Source: Pseudomonadota bacterium (GTDB lineage Bacteria; Pseudomonadota; Gammaproteobacteria; Enterobacterales; Enterobacteriaceae). From it: DNA of 5,219 nucleotides. The position numbers were made by a program, and so were the translations under genes. Position 1 is the stretch's first letter, and each line of letters starts with the position of its first letter. Below, piece after piece: positions 1 to 5,219 of the stretch. The stretch lies in the NCBI GenBank assembly GCA_023425455.1, contig JAFACP010000227.1:1-5219 (forward strand), given 5' to 3'. The notes under the pieces are model-generated. The model did not search any database and was not told the DNA's origin. It worked only from the letters and a program-made list of their open reading frames with translations.

Positions 1-1
1 A

Positions 2-40
2 GATGTAAGTGGTACGCTGCCGGGCCGTTTTTGTGACTGA
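2..40 (+). CDS. Possible 3' end of an upstream gene (partial)
   Basis: The first bases can be read as the last codons of a gene that begins before the window. This frame gives DVSGTLPGRFCD and then TGA, and its codons (CTG, CCG, GGC, CGT) are typical of enterobacterial genes. A competing frame (RCKWYAAGPFL, stop at 34-36) is also open but uses AGA, a rare codon. Twelve residues are too few to identify a family. If real, the gene ends 18 bases before the preferred EIIC start, so it would be in the same operon, where an EIIB, EIIA or glycosidase gene would be expected. This is inference from position and codon use only. Confidence 0.25.
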   Translation, partial: DVSGTLPGRFCD

Positions 41-58
41 TTAATGGGACTCACCGCT

Positions 59-1381
59 ATGTCTGAAGCAAAAATAACACCGAATATGCAGTCTTTTGTT
101 GATAGCTTTGTTGAATTCTCGGCGCGCCTGGCAAACCAGGTGCATCTGCGCTCGCTGCGCGACGCCTTCGCCACCGTGATGCCGATTTTTATCCTCGCGG
201 GCCTGGCGGTGCTGGTGAACAACGTGGTGTTTCCGTGGATCTTTGCAGGCGATACGCTGGCACAGTACAAGGTCTGGGGAGAAGCCATTATCAACGGCAC
301 GCTCAATATCGCGGCGCTATTGCTGGCACCGATGATCGCCTGGTCGCTGGCGCGCAACAAAGATTTTGACAATCCGGTCTCGGCAGTAGTCATCGCCGTC
401 AGCAGTTTTATTATCATGATGCCGATGCGTTTACAGCTCACGCCCGTCGGTAGTGAGAGCACGGTCAACGTCACTTCGGTGCTGACGTTTGCCAATATCG
501 GTTCAACCGGGATTTTCGCCGGGGTGCTGATTGGTCTGCTCGCCACGGAGGTATTCCTCGCCATCTCCCGGCTGAAGGCCCTGCACATTTCACTGGGGGA
601 AAATGTGCCGCCGGCGGTCAGCAAATCGTTCACTGCGCTGATCCCGACTATCCTGACGCTCTCGCTATTTGCGGTGCTGGCCGCCGTACTGGCGAACGTA
701 CTGCACACCGACCTGATCCATCTCATCACCACCTTTATCCAGCAGCCGCTGCGGCTGATTAACACCAGCCTGCCGGGCACGATTTTTATCTACAGCTTCG
801 GGAACTTCTTGTTCACGCTCGGTATTCATCAGTCGGTTGTCAACAGCGTGGTGCTGGAGCCGTTCCTGCTGATTAACACCAATGAGAACATGCTGGCCTT
901 TGCCAGCGGGCAGCCGATCCCACACATTATCAATAACATTTTTGTCCCGACCTTTGGCATGGTGGGCGGCACCGGCAGTACTATTTCACTGCTGCTCGCT
1001 ATTTTTATCTTCTCCCGGCAAAAATCGGCAAAACAGGTGGCGCGCTTATCGCTGGCGCCAGGATTATTTAACATCAATGAGCCGGTGATTTTTGGTCTGC
1101 CGATTGTCTTCAACCTGCCGCTGATGATCCCATTCGTGCTGCTGCCGGCCATTGGGATCTATTTCGCCTGGCTCTGCACCACGCTTGGCCTGATGTCGCG
1201 CTGCGTGGTGATGATCCCGTGGACGACGCCGCCCATCCTCAGTGCCTGGCTGGCGACGGCGGGTGACTGGCGGGCGGTGGTGGTGCAGTTGGCAATCATC
1301 ATATTTGGTGTATTCTTCTACCTGCCTTTCCTCAAGATTGCCGAGAGAGTGGCCATTAAAAACAGTGGGATAGAAAACTAA
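59..1381 (+). CDS. PTS sugar transporter EIIC component, cellobiose/lactose (Lac) family
   Basis: Membrane permease domain of a phosphoenolpyruvate-dependent sugar phosphotransferase system, which carries a sugar across the inner membrane while EIIB phosphorylates it. From M59 it is 440 residues, the usual length for a stand-alone EIIC of this class. After about 35 polar residues come roughly ten hydrophobic segments, the first around 37-63. Two signatures identify the family: a GIHQ motif (His257) in a membrane-associated stretch, and NINEPVIFGLPIVFN (about 338-352), whose Glu341 matches the conserved sugar-binding glutamate of ChbC-type permeases. No EIIA or EIIB domain is fused, so partners must be encoded elsewhere. 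An in-frame ATG at 44 adds MGLTA. I prefer 59 because GGGA at 46-49 is suitably placed before it, while 44 has no ribosome-binding site. The substrate is not readable; a beta-glucoside, cellobiose or other oligosaccharide is likely. The gntR-type gene follows 16 bases downstream. Confidence 0.9.
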   Translation: MSEAKITPNMQSFVDSFVEFSARLANQVHLRSLRDAFATVMPIFILAGLAVLVNNVVFPWIFAGDTLAQYKVWGEAIINGTLNIAALLLAPMIAWSLARNKDFDNPVSAVVIAVSSFIIMMPMRLQLTPVGSESTVNVTSVLTFANIGSTGIFAGVLIGLLATEVFLAISRLKALHISLGENVPPAVSKSFTALIPTILTLSLFAVLAAVLANVLHTDLIHLITTFIQQPLRLINTSLPGTIFIYSFGNFLFTLGIHQSVVNSVVLEPFLLINTNENMLAFASGQPIPHIINNIFVPTFGMVGGTGSTISLLLAIFIFSRQKSAKQVARLSLAPGLFNINEPVIFGLPIVFNLPLMIPFVLLPAIGIYFAWLCTTLGLMSRCVVMIPWTTPPILSAWLATAGDWRAVVVQLAIIIFGVFFYLPFLKIAERVAIKNSGIEN

Positions 1382-1383
1382 TC

Positions 1384-1390
1384 AGAAGGA
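1384..1390 (+). promoter_or_regulatory. Ribosome binding site of the GntR-type regulator
   Basis: The sequence AGAAGGA ends 7 bases before the ATG at 1398 and closely matches the Shine-Dalgarno consensus. It fixes the regulator's start and indicates independent, efficient translation initiation right after the EIIC stop codon. Confidence 0.75.
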
Positions 1391-1397
1391 AAGGTCG

Positions 1398-2114
1398 ATG
1401 GCGGCGAAGTACATCACCATAGCGCGCGAAATCAAGAAACGCATTATCAGTAAGCAATACGCCGCCAATGCGCCGCTGCCGGACCAGTTCGCGCTGGCTG
1501 CGGAGTTCTGCACCAGCCGGATGACTATTCAGCAGGCGATGCGCCAGCTGATCGTCGAGGGGCTGGTCTATACCCGTCAGGGGCAGGGGACGTTCATTCG
1601 CAAGAATTTTCTGCAGCTCTCTCAGTGGGATCTCTCCGGCAGCGACTACTTTGGCGCGACCAAAACCTGGGAACATCTCGGAACAGTCACCAGCCAGGTG
1701 GTCCATTTTGAGCTGCGTTTTCCTGATGAAAAAGAGCAGGCATCTTTGATGATCGATGCTGAGACGCCGGTCTATGATTTTGTCCGTCTGCGCTTGCTGG
1801 ACGGTGAGCCGATGTCGCTGGATGCAACCGTTATGCCGCTCAATCTGGTGCCTGGCCTGAACAAAAGCCACCTCGAGAGCTCGGTGTTCCGCTATGTACA
1901 GGAGACGCTGGGACTCAAAATCATGGGTTCGTACCGGGTAGTGCGTGCGTTAAAGCCGAATGCGCTGGATATGCAGCACCTTATTTGCGAGCAGACCGAT
2001 CCGGTGCTTGAAGTGGAGCAGGTTATCTATCTGGAAGACGGTACGCCGCTGGAATACGCGCATTGTCACTATCGCTACGACCATGGCGGGATCGTGATCG
2101 TCAATAATGGATAA
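1398..2114 (+). CDS. GntR-family transcriptional regulator with UTRA domain (HutC subfamily)
   Basis: A 238-residue one-component regulator. Residues about 5-67 form a GntR winged helix-turn-helix: the segment 27-50 contains LPDQFALAAEF, SRMTIQQAM, the counterpart of the family's LPSERELA...SRMTVRQAL, and the wing is VYTRQGQGTFI (57-67). Residues about 84-231 form a UTRA effector-binding domain, ending in the typical DGTPLEYAHCHYRYDH. UTRA domains usually bind small metabolites, often phosphosugars, which release the protein from its operator. The ATG has a strong ribosome-binding site and lies 16 bases after the EIIC stop, so the two genes are very probably co-transcribed. The likely role is local repressor of this PTS operon, induced by the phosphorylated substrate, and so autoregulated. 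The operator should lie upstream of the operon, outside the window. The family is secure; the target and effector are inferred. Confidence 0.93.
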   Translation: MAAKYITIAREIKKRIISKQYAANAPLPDQFALAAEFCTSRMTIQQAMRQLIVEGLVYTRQGQGTFIRKNFLQLSQWDLSGSDYFGATKTWEHLGTVTSQVVHFELRFPDEKEQASLMIDAETPVYDFVRLRLLDGEPMSLDATVMPLNLVPGLNKSHLESSVFRYVQETLGLKIMGSYRVVRALKPNALDMQHLICEQTDPVLEVEQVIYLEDGTPLEYAHCHYRYDHGGIVIVNNG

Positions 2115-2145
2115 AAAAGAAGCGGGCGCTTAGGCCCGCTTTTTT
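2113..2145. terminator. Bidirectional rho-independent terminator between the gntR-type gene and ldtB
   Basis: AGCGGGC (2121-2127) pairs perfectly with GCCCGCT (2134-2140) around a 6-base loop, and A2120 with T2141 adds one more pair. Six Ts (2140-2145) follow on the plus strand. Six As (2113-2118) precede the hairpin and become the T-run on the minus strand. One hairpin therefore serves both convergent units: the sugar operon from the left and ldtB from the right. The A-run overlaps the regulator's stop codon. Confidence 0.88.
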
Positions 2146-2163
2146 GGAACGCAGAAAAGGCTG

Positions 2164-3084
2164 TTAGTTCAGACGCACCGGCATACCGGAACGGTTCTGG
2201 ATAGCCTGGTCAACAACGGTGGTTTCCACATCAGCCTGAGTGGTCACGGCCTGCACCGCGCTGTTAAGGTTGACCGGCACGATTTCGTTGTTGTTGATCT
2301 GATCTTCGCTGGTAGACAGCGGGTTATGCACTTCAATATAACGGCTGCCGTCAGGCTCCGTCGTCGCTTTTACCGGTTCGTTAATGAACTGAACGCGGGT
2401 ACCGACCGGCACATTTTCGAACAGGAATTTGATGTCATCGTTACGCAGACGCACGCAGCCGTGGCTTACGCGCAGGCCGATACCAAAGTTGGCATTGGTA
2501 CCGTGGATAGCATACAGACGACCAATGTACAGGGCATACAGACCCATCGGGTTATCCGGGCCTGCTGGCACGACGGCGGGCAGTGGCTCGCCTGCGGCAG
2601 CATATTCGGCATGCATTTTCGCCGTTGGCGTCCAGGTTGGACCGGCTTTTTTACGCTCAACTTTGGTCGTCCAGTTCAGCGGCGTATCTTTCCCCAGCTG
2701 GCCGATACCGATAGGCAGCACGATAACGGTGTTGGTGCCTTTCGGGTAGTAGTACAGACGCATCTCCGCGCTGTTGATGATAATGCCTTCGTGCACGGTA
2801 TCCGGCAGGATCAGCTGCTGCGGAATATTCAGCACGGTACCTGGTTTTGGCAGGTACGGATCCACTCCCGGGTTAGCTTCCAGCATGTTAGACAGGCCTA
2901 ACTGGTACTCCGCGGCGAAATATTCCAGCGGCTGGGTGTTCCCGGCTTCCACCGTGACAACCTGGTTCTGACCCACAAGACGGCTACCATCTGTCGGCAG
3001 AGGATAAGTCACCGCAGAGGCGGTTTTACAAAAACCTACTACGGCAAATGCCGCCGCAAAAAGCGTTGTTAATTTCATGTTCAT
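2164..3084 (-). CDS. ldtB: L,D-transpeptidase LdtB (YbiS), links Braun's lipoprotein to peptidoglycan
   Basis: Periplasmic cysteine transpeptidase that attaches the C-terminal lysine of lipoprotein Lpp to meso-diaminopimelate in peptidoglycan, tying the outer membrane to the wall. The 306 residues equal the E. coli length as I recall it, and the sequence is recognisably YbiS throughout. Residues 1-24 are a Sec signal peptide with probable cleavage after TASA. A LysM-like wall-binding segment spans about 42-90. The YkuD catalytic domain spans about 97-235 and holds His194 in IHGTN and the hallmark SHGCVRLRN (207-215), with nucleophile Cys210 and Arg212. The C-terminal tail (about 240-306) is the part that differs most from E. 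coli as I remember it. Met1 and Met3 are both possible starts; neither has a clear Shine-Dalgarno sequence, and I keep Met1 as in E. coli. It is divergent from ybiT and convergent with the sugar operon. Paralogues LdtA and LdtC are alternatives, but length and sequence favour LdtB. Confidence 0.96.
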   Translation of the reverse strand: MNMKLTTLFAAAFAVVGFCKTASAVTYPLPTDGSRLVGQNQVVTVEAGNTQPLEYFAAEYQLGLSNMLEANPGVDPYLPKPGTVLNIPQQLILPDTVHEGIIINSAEMRLYYYPKGTNTVIVLPIGIGQLGKDTPLNWTTKVERKKAGPTWTPTAKMHAEYAAAGEPLPAVVPAGPDNPMGLYALYIGRLYAIHGTNANFGIGLRVSHGCVRLRNDDIKFLFENVPVGTRVQFINEPVKATTEPDGSRYIEVHNPLSTSEDQINNNEIVPVNLNSAVQAVTTQADVETTVVDQAIQNRSGMPVRLN

Positions 3085-3101
3085 GTTGTGCGAGGTATCT
3101 G

Positions 3102-3114
3102 CGCCACTCTGGCG
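3102..3114 (-). other. Small hairpin in the ldtB 5' leader
   Basis: CGCCA (3102-3106) and TGGCG (3110-3114) form a perfect 5-bp stem with a 3-base loop. In the ldtB transcript it ends 17 bases before the first ATG, just upstream of where a ribosome would bind. The leader lacks an obvious Shine-Dalgarno sequence, so local structure might affect initiation. A stem this short can also arise by chance. Confidence 0.3.
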
Positions 3115-3149
3115 ATTGGTTGATAAGTCTGAGTCTGTGATGGGAGCGC

Positions 3150-3178
3150 ATTATATGTGCATTCCCGCTTACAGGGAA
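3150..3178 (-). promoter_or_regulatory. Predicted sigma-70 promoter of ldtB
   Basis: On the minus strand, 3155-3150 reads TATAAT, a perfect -10 element. A 17-base spacer separates it from a poor -35 (TTCCCT, 3178-3173, three of six consensus bases). Transcription would start near 3143, giving a leader of about 58 bases. The weak -35 suggests help from an activator or another sigma factor. The inverted repeat ATTCCC/GGGAAT (3161-3166, 3174-3179) covers the spacer and -35, so it could be an operator. Confidence 0.6.
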
Positions 3179-3184
3179 TTCAGA

Positions 3185-3200
3185 TGTGTACGAAATCACA
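3185..3200. promoter_or_regulatory. Candidate CRP (cAMP receptor protein) binding site
   Basis: TGTGT, six bases, then TCACA matches the CRP core TGTGA-N6-TCACA at nine of ten positions. Its centre (about 3192.5) lies roughly 50 bases upstream of the predicted ldtB start and 85 upstream of the predicted ybiT start. Neither is a canonical CRP activation distance if my start sites are exact. The match is seen directly; function is inference. Confidence 0.4.
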
Positions 3201-3213
3201 CTTTTTTCGCTTT

Positions 3214-3228
3214 CGCTACAGTGTAGCG
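3214..3228. repeat. Perfect 15-base palindrome, operator-like
   Basis: CGCTACA and TGTAGCG are perfect reverse complements around a single central G. The element is centred at 3221, about 57 bases upstream of the predicted ybiT start and 78 upstream of that of ldtB, between the two promoters. The compact symmetry with no following T-run fits a dimeric regulator's binding site better than a terminator. I do not recognise which regulator. Confidence 0.5.
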
Positions 3229-3262
3229 GATCGCCGCAACAGGGGATCTCATTTCGGAATTG

Positions 3263-3271
3263 TGGCATAAT
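3263..3271 (+). promoter_or_regulatory. Predicted extended -10 promoter of ybiT
   Basis: TGG followed by CATAAT (3266-3271) is an extended -10 element: TGN plus a hexamer with five of six consensus bases. No good -35 lies 16-18 bases upstream (GGGATC or similar), which is common for extended -10 promoters. Transcription would start near 3278, giving a leader of about 28 bases before the GTG. Confidence 0.6.
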
Positions 3272-3294
3272 GCTACGTTTATCACACTTTTCGC

Positions 3295-3298
3295 AGGA
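3295..3298 (+). promoter_or_regulatory. Ribosome binding site that fixes the ybiT GTG start
   Basis: AGGA ends 7 bases before the GTG at 3306, ideal spacing. No comparable site precedes the in-frame ATG at 3186, so this decides the start. Confidence 0.75.
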
Positions 3299-3305
3299 AT
3301 CTCCC

Positions 3306-4901
3306 GTGTTAGTTACCAGCAACGTCACTATGCAGTTTGGCAGTAAGCCGCTGTTCGAAAACATTTCCGTCAAATTTGGCGGCGGCAACCGTTACGGCCT
3401 GATTGGCGCCAACGGTAGCGGTAAATCCACCTTTATGAAGATCCTCGGCGGCGATCTTGAGCCAACGCTTGGCAACGTTTCTCTCGATCCGAACGAGCGC
3501 ATCGGTAAACTGCGCCAGGATCAGTTCGCCTTTGAAGAGTTCACCGTGCTTGACACCGTGATCATGGGGCACGTGGAGCTGTGGGAAGTGAAGCAGGAGC
3601 GCGACCGTATCTACGCCCTGGCAGAGATGAGCGAAGAGGACGGCTACAAAGTGGCTGATCTCGAAGTACAGTATGGTGAAATGGACGGCTACTCAGCGGA
3701 AGCGCGCGCGGGCGAACTGCTGTTAGGGGTGGGGATCCCGGTGGAGCAGCATTACGGCCCGATGAGCGAAGTCGCGCCAGGCTGGAAACTGCGTGTTCTT
3801 CTGGCGCAGGCGCTGTTCTCTAACCCGGATATCCTGCTGCTCGACGAACCGACGAACAACCTGGACATCGATACCATTCGCTGGCTGGAGCAAACGCTTA
3901 ACGAGCGCGACAGCACCATGATCATCATTTCGCACGACCGTCACTTCCTGAATATGGTCTGTACGCACATGGCGGATCTGGACTACGGCGAGCTGCGCGT
4001 CTATCCGGGCAACTACGATGAGTACATGACGGCGGCAACCCAGGCGCGTGAACGTCTGCTGGCCGATAACGCCAAGAAGAAAGCGCAAATCGCTGACCTG
4101 CAGTCCTTCGTCAGTCGCTTTAGCGCCAACGCCTCTAAATCACGTCAGGCGACTTCCCGTGCCCGCCAGATCGACAAAATCAAGCTGGAAGAGGTGAAAG
4201 CCTCCAGCCGCCAGAACCCGTTCATCCGCTTCGAACAGGACAAGAAGCTGTTCCGTAACGCGCTGGAAGTGGAAGCGCTGAGCAAAGGGTTTGATGAAGG
4301 TCCGCTGTTTAAGAATTTCAACCTGCTGCTGGAAGTGGGGGAGAAGATCGCCATTCTCGGCGCCAACGGTGTGGGTAAATCCACGATGCTGAAGACGCTG
4401 GTGGGTGAACTGCAGCCGGAACACGGTACGGTCAAATGGTCTGAAAACGCGCAGATTGGCTACTATGCGCAGGATCACGAATATGAGTTTGAAAATGACC
4501 TGACGGTATTCGACTGGATGAGCCAGTGGAAGCAGGAAGGTGACGACGAGCAGGCTGTACGCAGCATTCTCGGTCGTCTGCTGTTCAGCCAGGACGACAT
4601 CAAAAAGCCGGCGAAGGTACTGTCGGGTGGTGAAAAAGGCCGCATGCTGTTCGGTAAACTGATGATGGAAAAACCGAATATCCTGGTGATGGATGAACCG
4701 ACTAACCACCTGGATATGGAGTCAATCGAATCGCTGAACATGGCGCTGGAGATGTATCAGGGCACCCTGATCTTCGTCTCTCACGACCGTGAGTTCGTCA
4801 GCTCGCTGGCAACCCGCGTGATTGAAATTACGCCAGCGCGCGTGGTGGACTTCACCGGCAACTACGAAGATTACCTGCGCAGTAAAGGTATCGAAAGTTA
4901 A
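3306..4901 (+). CDS. ybiT: ABC-F family ribosome-associated ATPase YbiT
   Basis: Soluble protein with two ATPase domains from the ABC-F group (with EttA, Uup and YheS), which act at the ribosomal E site and modulate translation or relieve stalling rather than transport. It is 531 residues from the GTG; E. coli YbiT is about 530 as I recall. First domain: Walker [10 protein letters not shown] (34-42), Walker [13 protein letters not shown] (176-187) with Glu181. Its signature loop is not LSGGQ but SEVAPGWK (154-161), which I recall as typical of YbiT. The linker about 235-320, rich in charged residues, is the ribosome-contacting P-site tRNA interaction motif. Second domain: Walker [10 protein letters not shown] (352-360), signature LSGGE (439-443), Walker [13 protein letters not shown] (459-470) with Glu464, then SHDRE. 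There are no membrane segments. The frame stays open upstream to an ATG at 3186, but that stretch contains the promoter, so it is not coding. The gene is probably monocistronic. Confidence 0.96.
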   Translation: MLVTSNVTMQFGSKPLFENISVKFGGGNRYGLIGANGSGKSTFMKILGGDLEPTLGNVSLDPNERIGKLRQDQFAFEEFTVLDTVIMGHVELWEVKQERDRIYALAEMSEEDGYKVADLEVQYGEMDGYSAEARAGELLLGVGIPVEQHYGPMSEVAPGWKLRVLLAQALFSNPDILLLDEPTNNLDIDTIRWLEQTLNERDSTMIIISHDRHFLNMVCTHMADLDYGELRVYPGNYDEYMTAATQARERLLADNAKKKAQIADLQSFVSRFSANASKSRQATSRARQIDKIKLEEVKASSRQNPFIRFEQDKKLFRNALEVEALSKGFDEGPLFKNFNLLLEVGEKIAILGANGVGKSTMLKTLVGELQPEHGTVKWSENAQIGYYAQDHEYEFENDLTVFDWMSQWKQEGDDEQAVRSILGRLLFSQDDIKKPAKVLSGGEKGRMLFGKLMMEKPNILVMDEPTNHLDMESIESLNMALEMYQGTLIFVSHDREFVSSLATRVIEITPARVVDFTGNYEDYLRSKGIES

Positions 4902-4936
4902 AAAAAGCCGGATGGCGGTTTCGCCTTACCCGGCTT
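4900..4936 (-). terminator. Rho-independent terminator for the minus-strand GH31-like gene
   Basis: AAGCCGG (4905-4911) pairs with CCGGCTT (4930-4936), with an inner stem GGCG/CGCC (4914-4917, 4922-4925). Read on the minus strand, the hairpin is followed at once by six Ts (complement of A4901-A4906), a strong intrinsic terminator for the gene to the right. On the plus strand only TT and then GCGC follow, so termination of ybiT by the same hairpin would be weaker. Confidence 0.65.
4907..4934. repeat. REP (repetitive extragenic palindromic) element
   Basis: The 28 bases begin GCCGGATGGCG, have a short central loop, and end CGCCTTACCCGGC. This matches the enterobacterial REP/PU consensus (GCCGGATG...CGCC-TTATCCGGC), which sits between genes, protects mRNA 3' ends and can bind integration host factor or gyrase. 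It starts six bases after the ybiT stop and probably stabilises the ybiT transcript. Only one unit is present, not a full BIME cluster. Confidence 0.75.
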
Positions 4937-4945
4937 GCGCATGTC

Positions 4946-4970
4946 GACCCTCTCCCGGCGGGAGAGGGTC
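4946..4970. repeat. Perfect 11-bp hairpin palindrome next to the REP element
   Basis: GACCCTCTCCC (4946-4956) and GGGAGAGGGTC (4960-4970) are perfect reverse complements around GGC. There is no T-run on either side, so it is not a classic intrinsic terminator, though its stability could block exonucleases. CCCTCTCC/GGAGAGGG palindromes recur between genes in Enterobacter and Klebsiella genomes as I recall, so this is probably a dispersed repeat. Confidence 0.65.
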
Positions 4971-4986
4971 TGAGCATCAGGCCTGA

Positions 4987-5219
4987 CTAGATCCTCCACT
5001 CATCTCCTTCAATTCCATTTATCAGCAGCTGACGTTTTTCCCCTGCCGGTAACGACACCTTCAGCGTTTTCCACGCCGGACGATAATCTCCGCGCGCGTT
5101 GACCTGCAGGTTAATGGTCGCTCCGTCGCACACCATTTTCCACTCAACCCACAGCGCATTGCCGTTCTGGTAGCCCCAGCTTTCGCCATCGTCTTCAAAC
5201 AGCTGACCTGTGGCAGTAC
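4987..5219 (-). CDS. C-terminal end of a probable GH31 glycoside hydrolase (alpha-glucosidase-like), partial
   Basis: The reading frame enters from the right edge and runs 76 codons to TAG at 4989-4987. It begins TATGQLFEDDGESWGYQNGN and ends EGDEWRI. The (L/Y)(F/Y)EDDGES(W/F)xY motif is typical of the C-terminal beta-sandwich (DUF5110-type) domain of GH31 alpha-glucosidases and alpha-xylosidases, and the following alternating strands (ALWVEWKM, ATINLQVNA, KTLKVSLP) fit a beta-sandwich. The catalytic domain lies beyond the window, so substrate specificity cannot be judged. Codon use is normal and there is no frameshift in the visible part. It converges with ybiT, with 85 bases between the stop codons. 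Another carbohydrate-active family sharing this terminal domain is possible. Confidence 0.65.
   Translation of the reverse strand, partial: TATGQLFEDDGESWGYQNGNALWVEWKMVCDGATINLQVNARGDYRPAWKTLKVSLPAGEKRQLLINGIEGDEWRI

Noticed and set aside
44..58. ATG at 44 as the EIIC start
   Set aside because: It has no Shine-Dalgarno sequence upstream and adds only MGLTA; the ATG at 59 has GGGA nine bases before it. Some doubt remains because the start could be translationally coupled to an upstream stop codon.
1356..1871. 171-codon open frame on the minus strand opposite the regulator
   Set aside because: It lies antisense across the EIIC stop and the HTH/UTRA coding region, has no recognisable domain or ribosome-binding site, and is rich in Arg, Gln and His as expected of a mirror frame of a GC-rich gene.
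2326..2901. 191-codon open frame on the plus strand opposite ldtB
   Set aside because: It lies wholly inside the well-supported ldtB gene, has no domain and no ribosome-binding site, and is a shadow frame.
3026..3084. Cys19 of LdtB as a lipoprotein lipobox cysteine
   Set aside because: The preceding residues are VGF; a bulky Phe at -1 does not fit a lipobox, and TASA five residues on is a good signal peptidase I site. LdtB is a soluble periplasmic enzyme.
4140..4709. 189-codon open frame antisense to ybiT
   Set aside because: It lies opposite the conserved second ATPase domain, has a low-complexity His/Gln/Phe-rich composition and no start signal, and is a shadow of ybiT codon bias.
4946..4970. 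Perfect 11-bp hairpin as the ybiT terminator
   Set aside because: It is followed by TGAGCATCAG with no T-run, so it lacks the second half of an intrinsic terminator; it is better described as an intergenic repeat.

Overview
The window reads as an ordinary chromosomal segment of an enterobacterium close to Escherichia, such as Enterobacter, Klebsiella, Leclercia or Citrobacter. The basis is two near-full-length matches, from memory, to the E. coli proteins LdtB (YbiS) and YbiT in their usual divergent arrangement, a REP-type palindrome, and GC-rich enterobacterial codon use. No mobile element, CRISPR array, tRNA or rRNA is visible.

Layout: (1) About 1-2114, plus strand, holds the end of a sugar operon: a possible last few codons of an upstream gene, a phosphotransferase (PTS) membrane component EIIC of the cellobiose/lactose class, and 16 bases later a GntR/UTRA-family regulator. 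(2) A hairpin with runs of A and T on both sides (2113-2145) ends both this operon and the convergent ldtB. (3) 2164-3084, minus strand, is ldtB, the periplasmic L,D-transpeptidase that anchors Braun's lipoprotein to peptidoglycan. (4) 3085-3305 is a 221-base divergent control region with a recognisable -10 element in each direction, a CRP-like site and a perfect 15-base palindrome. (5) 3306-4901, plus strand, is ybiT, an ABC-F ribosome-associated ATPase starting at GTG. (6) 4902-4986 holds a REP palindrome and a second, perfect 11-bp hairpin. (7) 4987 to the window end, minus strand, is the last 76 codons of what looks like a GH31 glycoside hydrolase.

How the genes relate: EIIC and the GntR regulator probably form one sugar-responsive unit. 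The regulator would sense a (phospho)sugar made by the transporter, but the EIIA and EIIB partners and any phospho-glycosidase lie outside the window. ldtB and ybiT are conserved core genes that share only an intergenic region. The genes flanking this pair differ from those I recall in E. coli K-12 (ybiR/mntR on one side, ybiU on the other), and both flanks here are carbohydrate genes, which suggests lineage-specific exchange around a conserved core. I see no sign of a wholly new system. The most useful leads are the structured ldtB-ybiT control region, the orphan EIIC and the stacked palindromes after ybiT.
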